This document shows positions 32,964 to 32,973 of a stretch of 32,973 nt of DNA, piece by piece. The notes beneath the pieces are model-generated. The model did not search any database. It was not told the origin of the DNA and saw nothing but the letters and a program-made list of their open reading frames with translations. Where the stretch lies: positions 1-32,973 of the forward strand of contig CALXIZ010000075.1 of assembly GCA_944388495.1 (NCBI GenBank). The letters run 5' to 3'. The translations under genes were made by a program, and so were the position numbers. Source of the DNA: an uncultured Clostridia bacterium. Its GTDB lineage: Bacteria > Bacillota > Clostridia > Peptostreptococcales > Anaerovoracaceae. The number at the start of each line of letters is the position of its first letter. Position 1 is the first letter of the stretch.

Positions 32964-32973
32964 TCCGCTTATG

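Overview
The window looks like the chromosome of an anaerobic, low-to-mid GC Gram-positive bacterium of the class Clostridia. The support is a Bacillus/Clostridium-type housekeeping cluster (mtaB, HIT, rpsU, yqeY, yqfC, yqfD, phoH, ybeY, era, recO, single-chain glyS), strong AGGAGG-type ribosome binding sites, and a coenzyme A-based fermentation gene set. The yqfC/yqfD pair points to an endospore-forming lineage. All genes but one are on the minus strand, so transcription runs from right to left. The genus cannot be fixed from this sequence.

Region 1 (1-7.5 kb, minus): a partial ClpP-like protease (TepA type), glycyl-tRNA synthetase, a UBA/DUF4342 membrane-anchored protein, recO, era, ybeY, phoH, yqfD and yqfC. 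Most junctions overlap or are tight (ATGA overlaps at yqfC/yqfD and era/recO; 14-base overlap at yqfD/phoH). Region 5 (29.3-33 kb, minus) holds the matching upstream half of the ancestral cluster: an XpaC-like protein, mtaB, a HIT protein, rpsU and yqeY. Between these halves sits about 21.7 kb of accessory DNA that is not there in the Bacillus arrangement.

Region 2 (7.5-10.2 kb): a znuA-znuC-znuB metal uptake operon with a strong promoter, an inverted repeat over its -10 box and a clean terminator.

Region 3 (10.2-22.7 kb): a possibly undescribed redox/CoA system. An operon encodes a FAD (PCMH-type) oxidoreductase, a protein with two [4Fe-4S] clusters and degenerate CCG domains, and a second FAD oxidoreductase, an arrangement that recalls GlcD/GlcF/GlcE. 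Two paralogous fused family I CoA-transferases are separate transcription units. A divergent HxlR-type regulator is the only plus-strand gene. A 50-bp promoter/operator module occurs both beside the regulator gene and in front of CoA-transferase B (45/50 identical), which ties the units into one candidate regulon. A DUF1266/DUF2185 gene with its own promoter and terminator lies inside the cluster. Between the two CoA-transferase genes is a candidate structured ncRNA of about 250 nt on the plus strand, with a near-consensus promoter and a terminator.

Region 4 (22.9-28.9 kb): an operon sucD-like acylating aldehyde dehydrogenase, SLC13/DASS permease, iron-dependent alcohol dehydrogenase, then a Cat1-type succinate CoA-transferase behind an internal terminator. 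The simplest reading is uptake of a dicarboxylate, activation to its CoA ester and two-step reduction to a hydroxy acid, as in the succinate to 4-hydroxybutyrate branch of Clostridium kluyveri. The dehydratase and Cat2 steps that would complete butyrate formation are not in the window.

No tRNA, rRNA, CRISPR array, transposase or integrase was seen.
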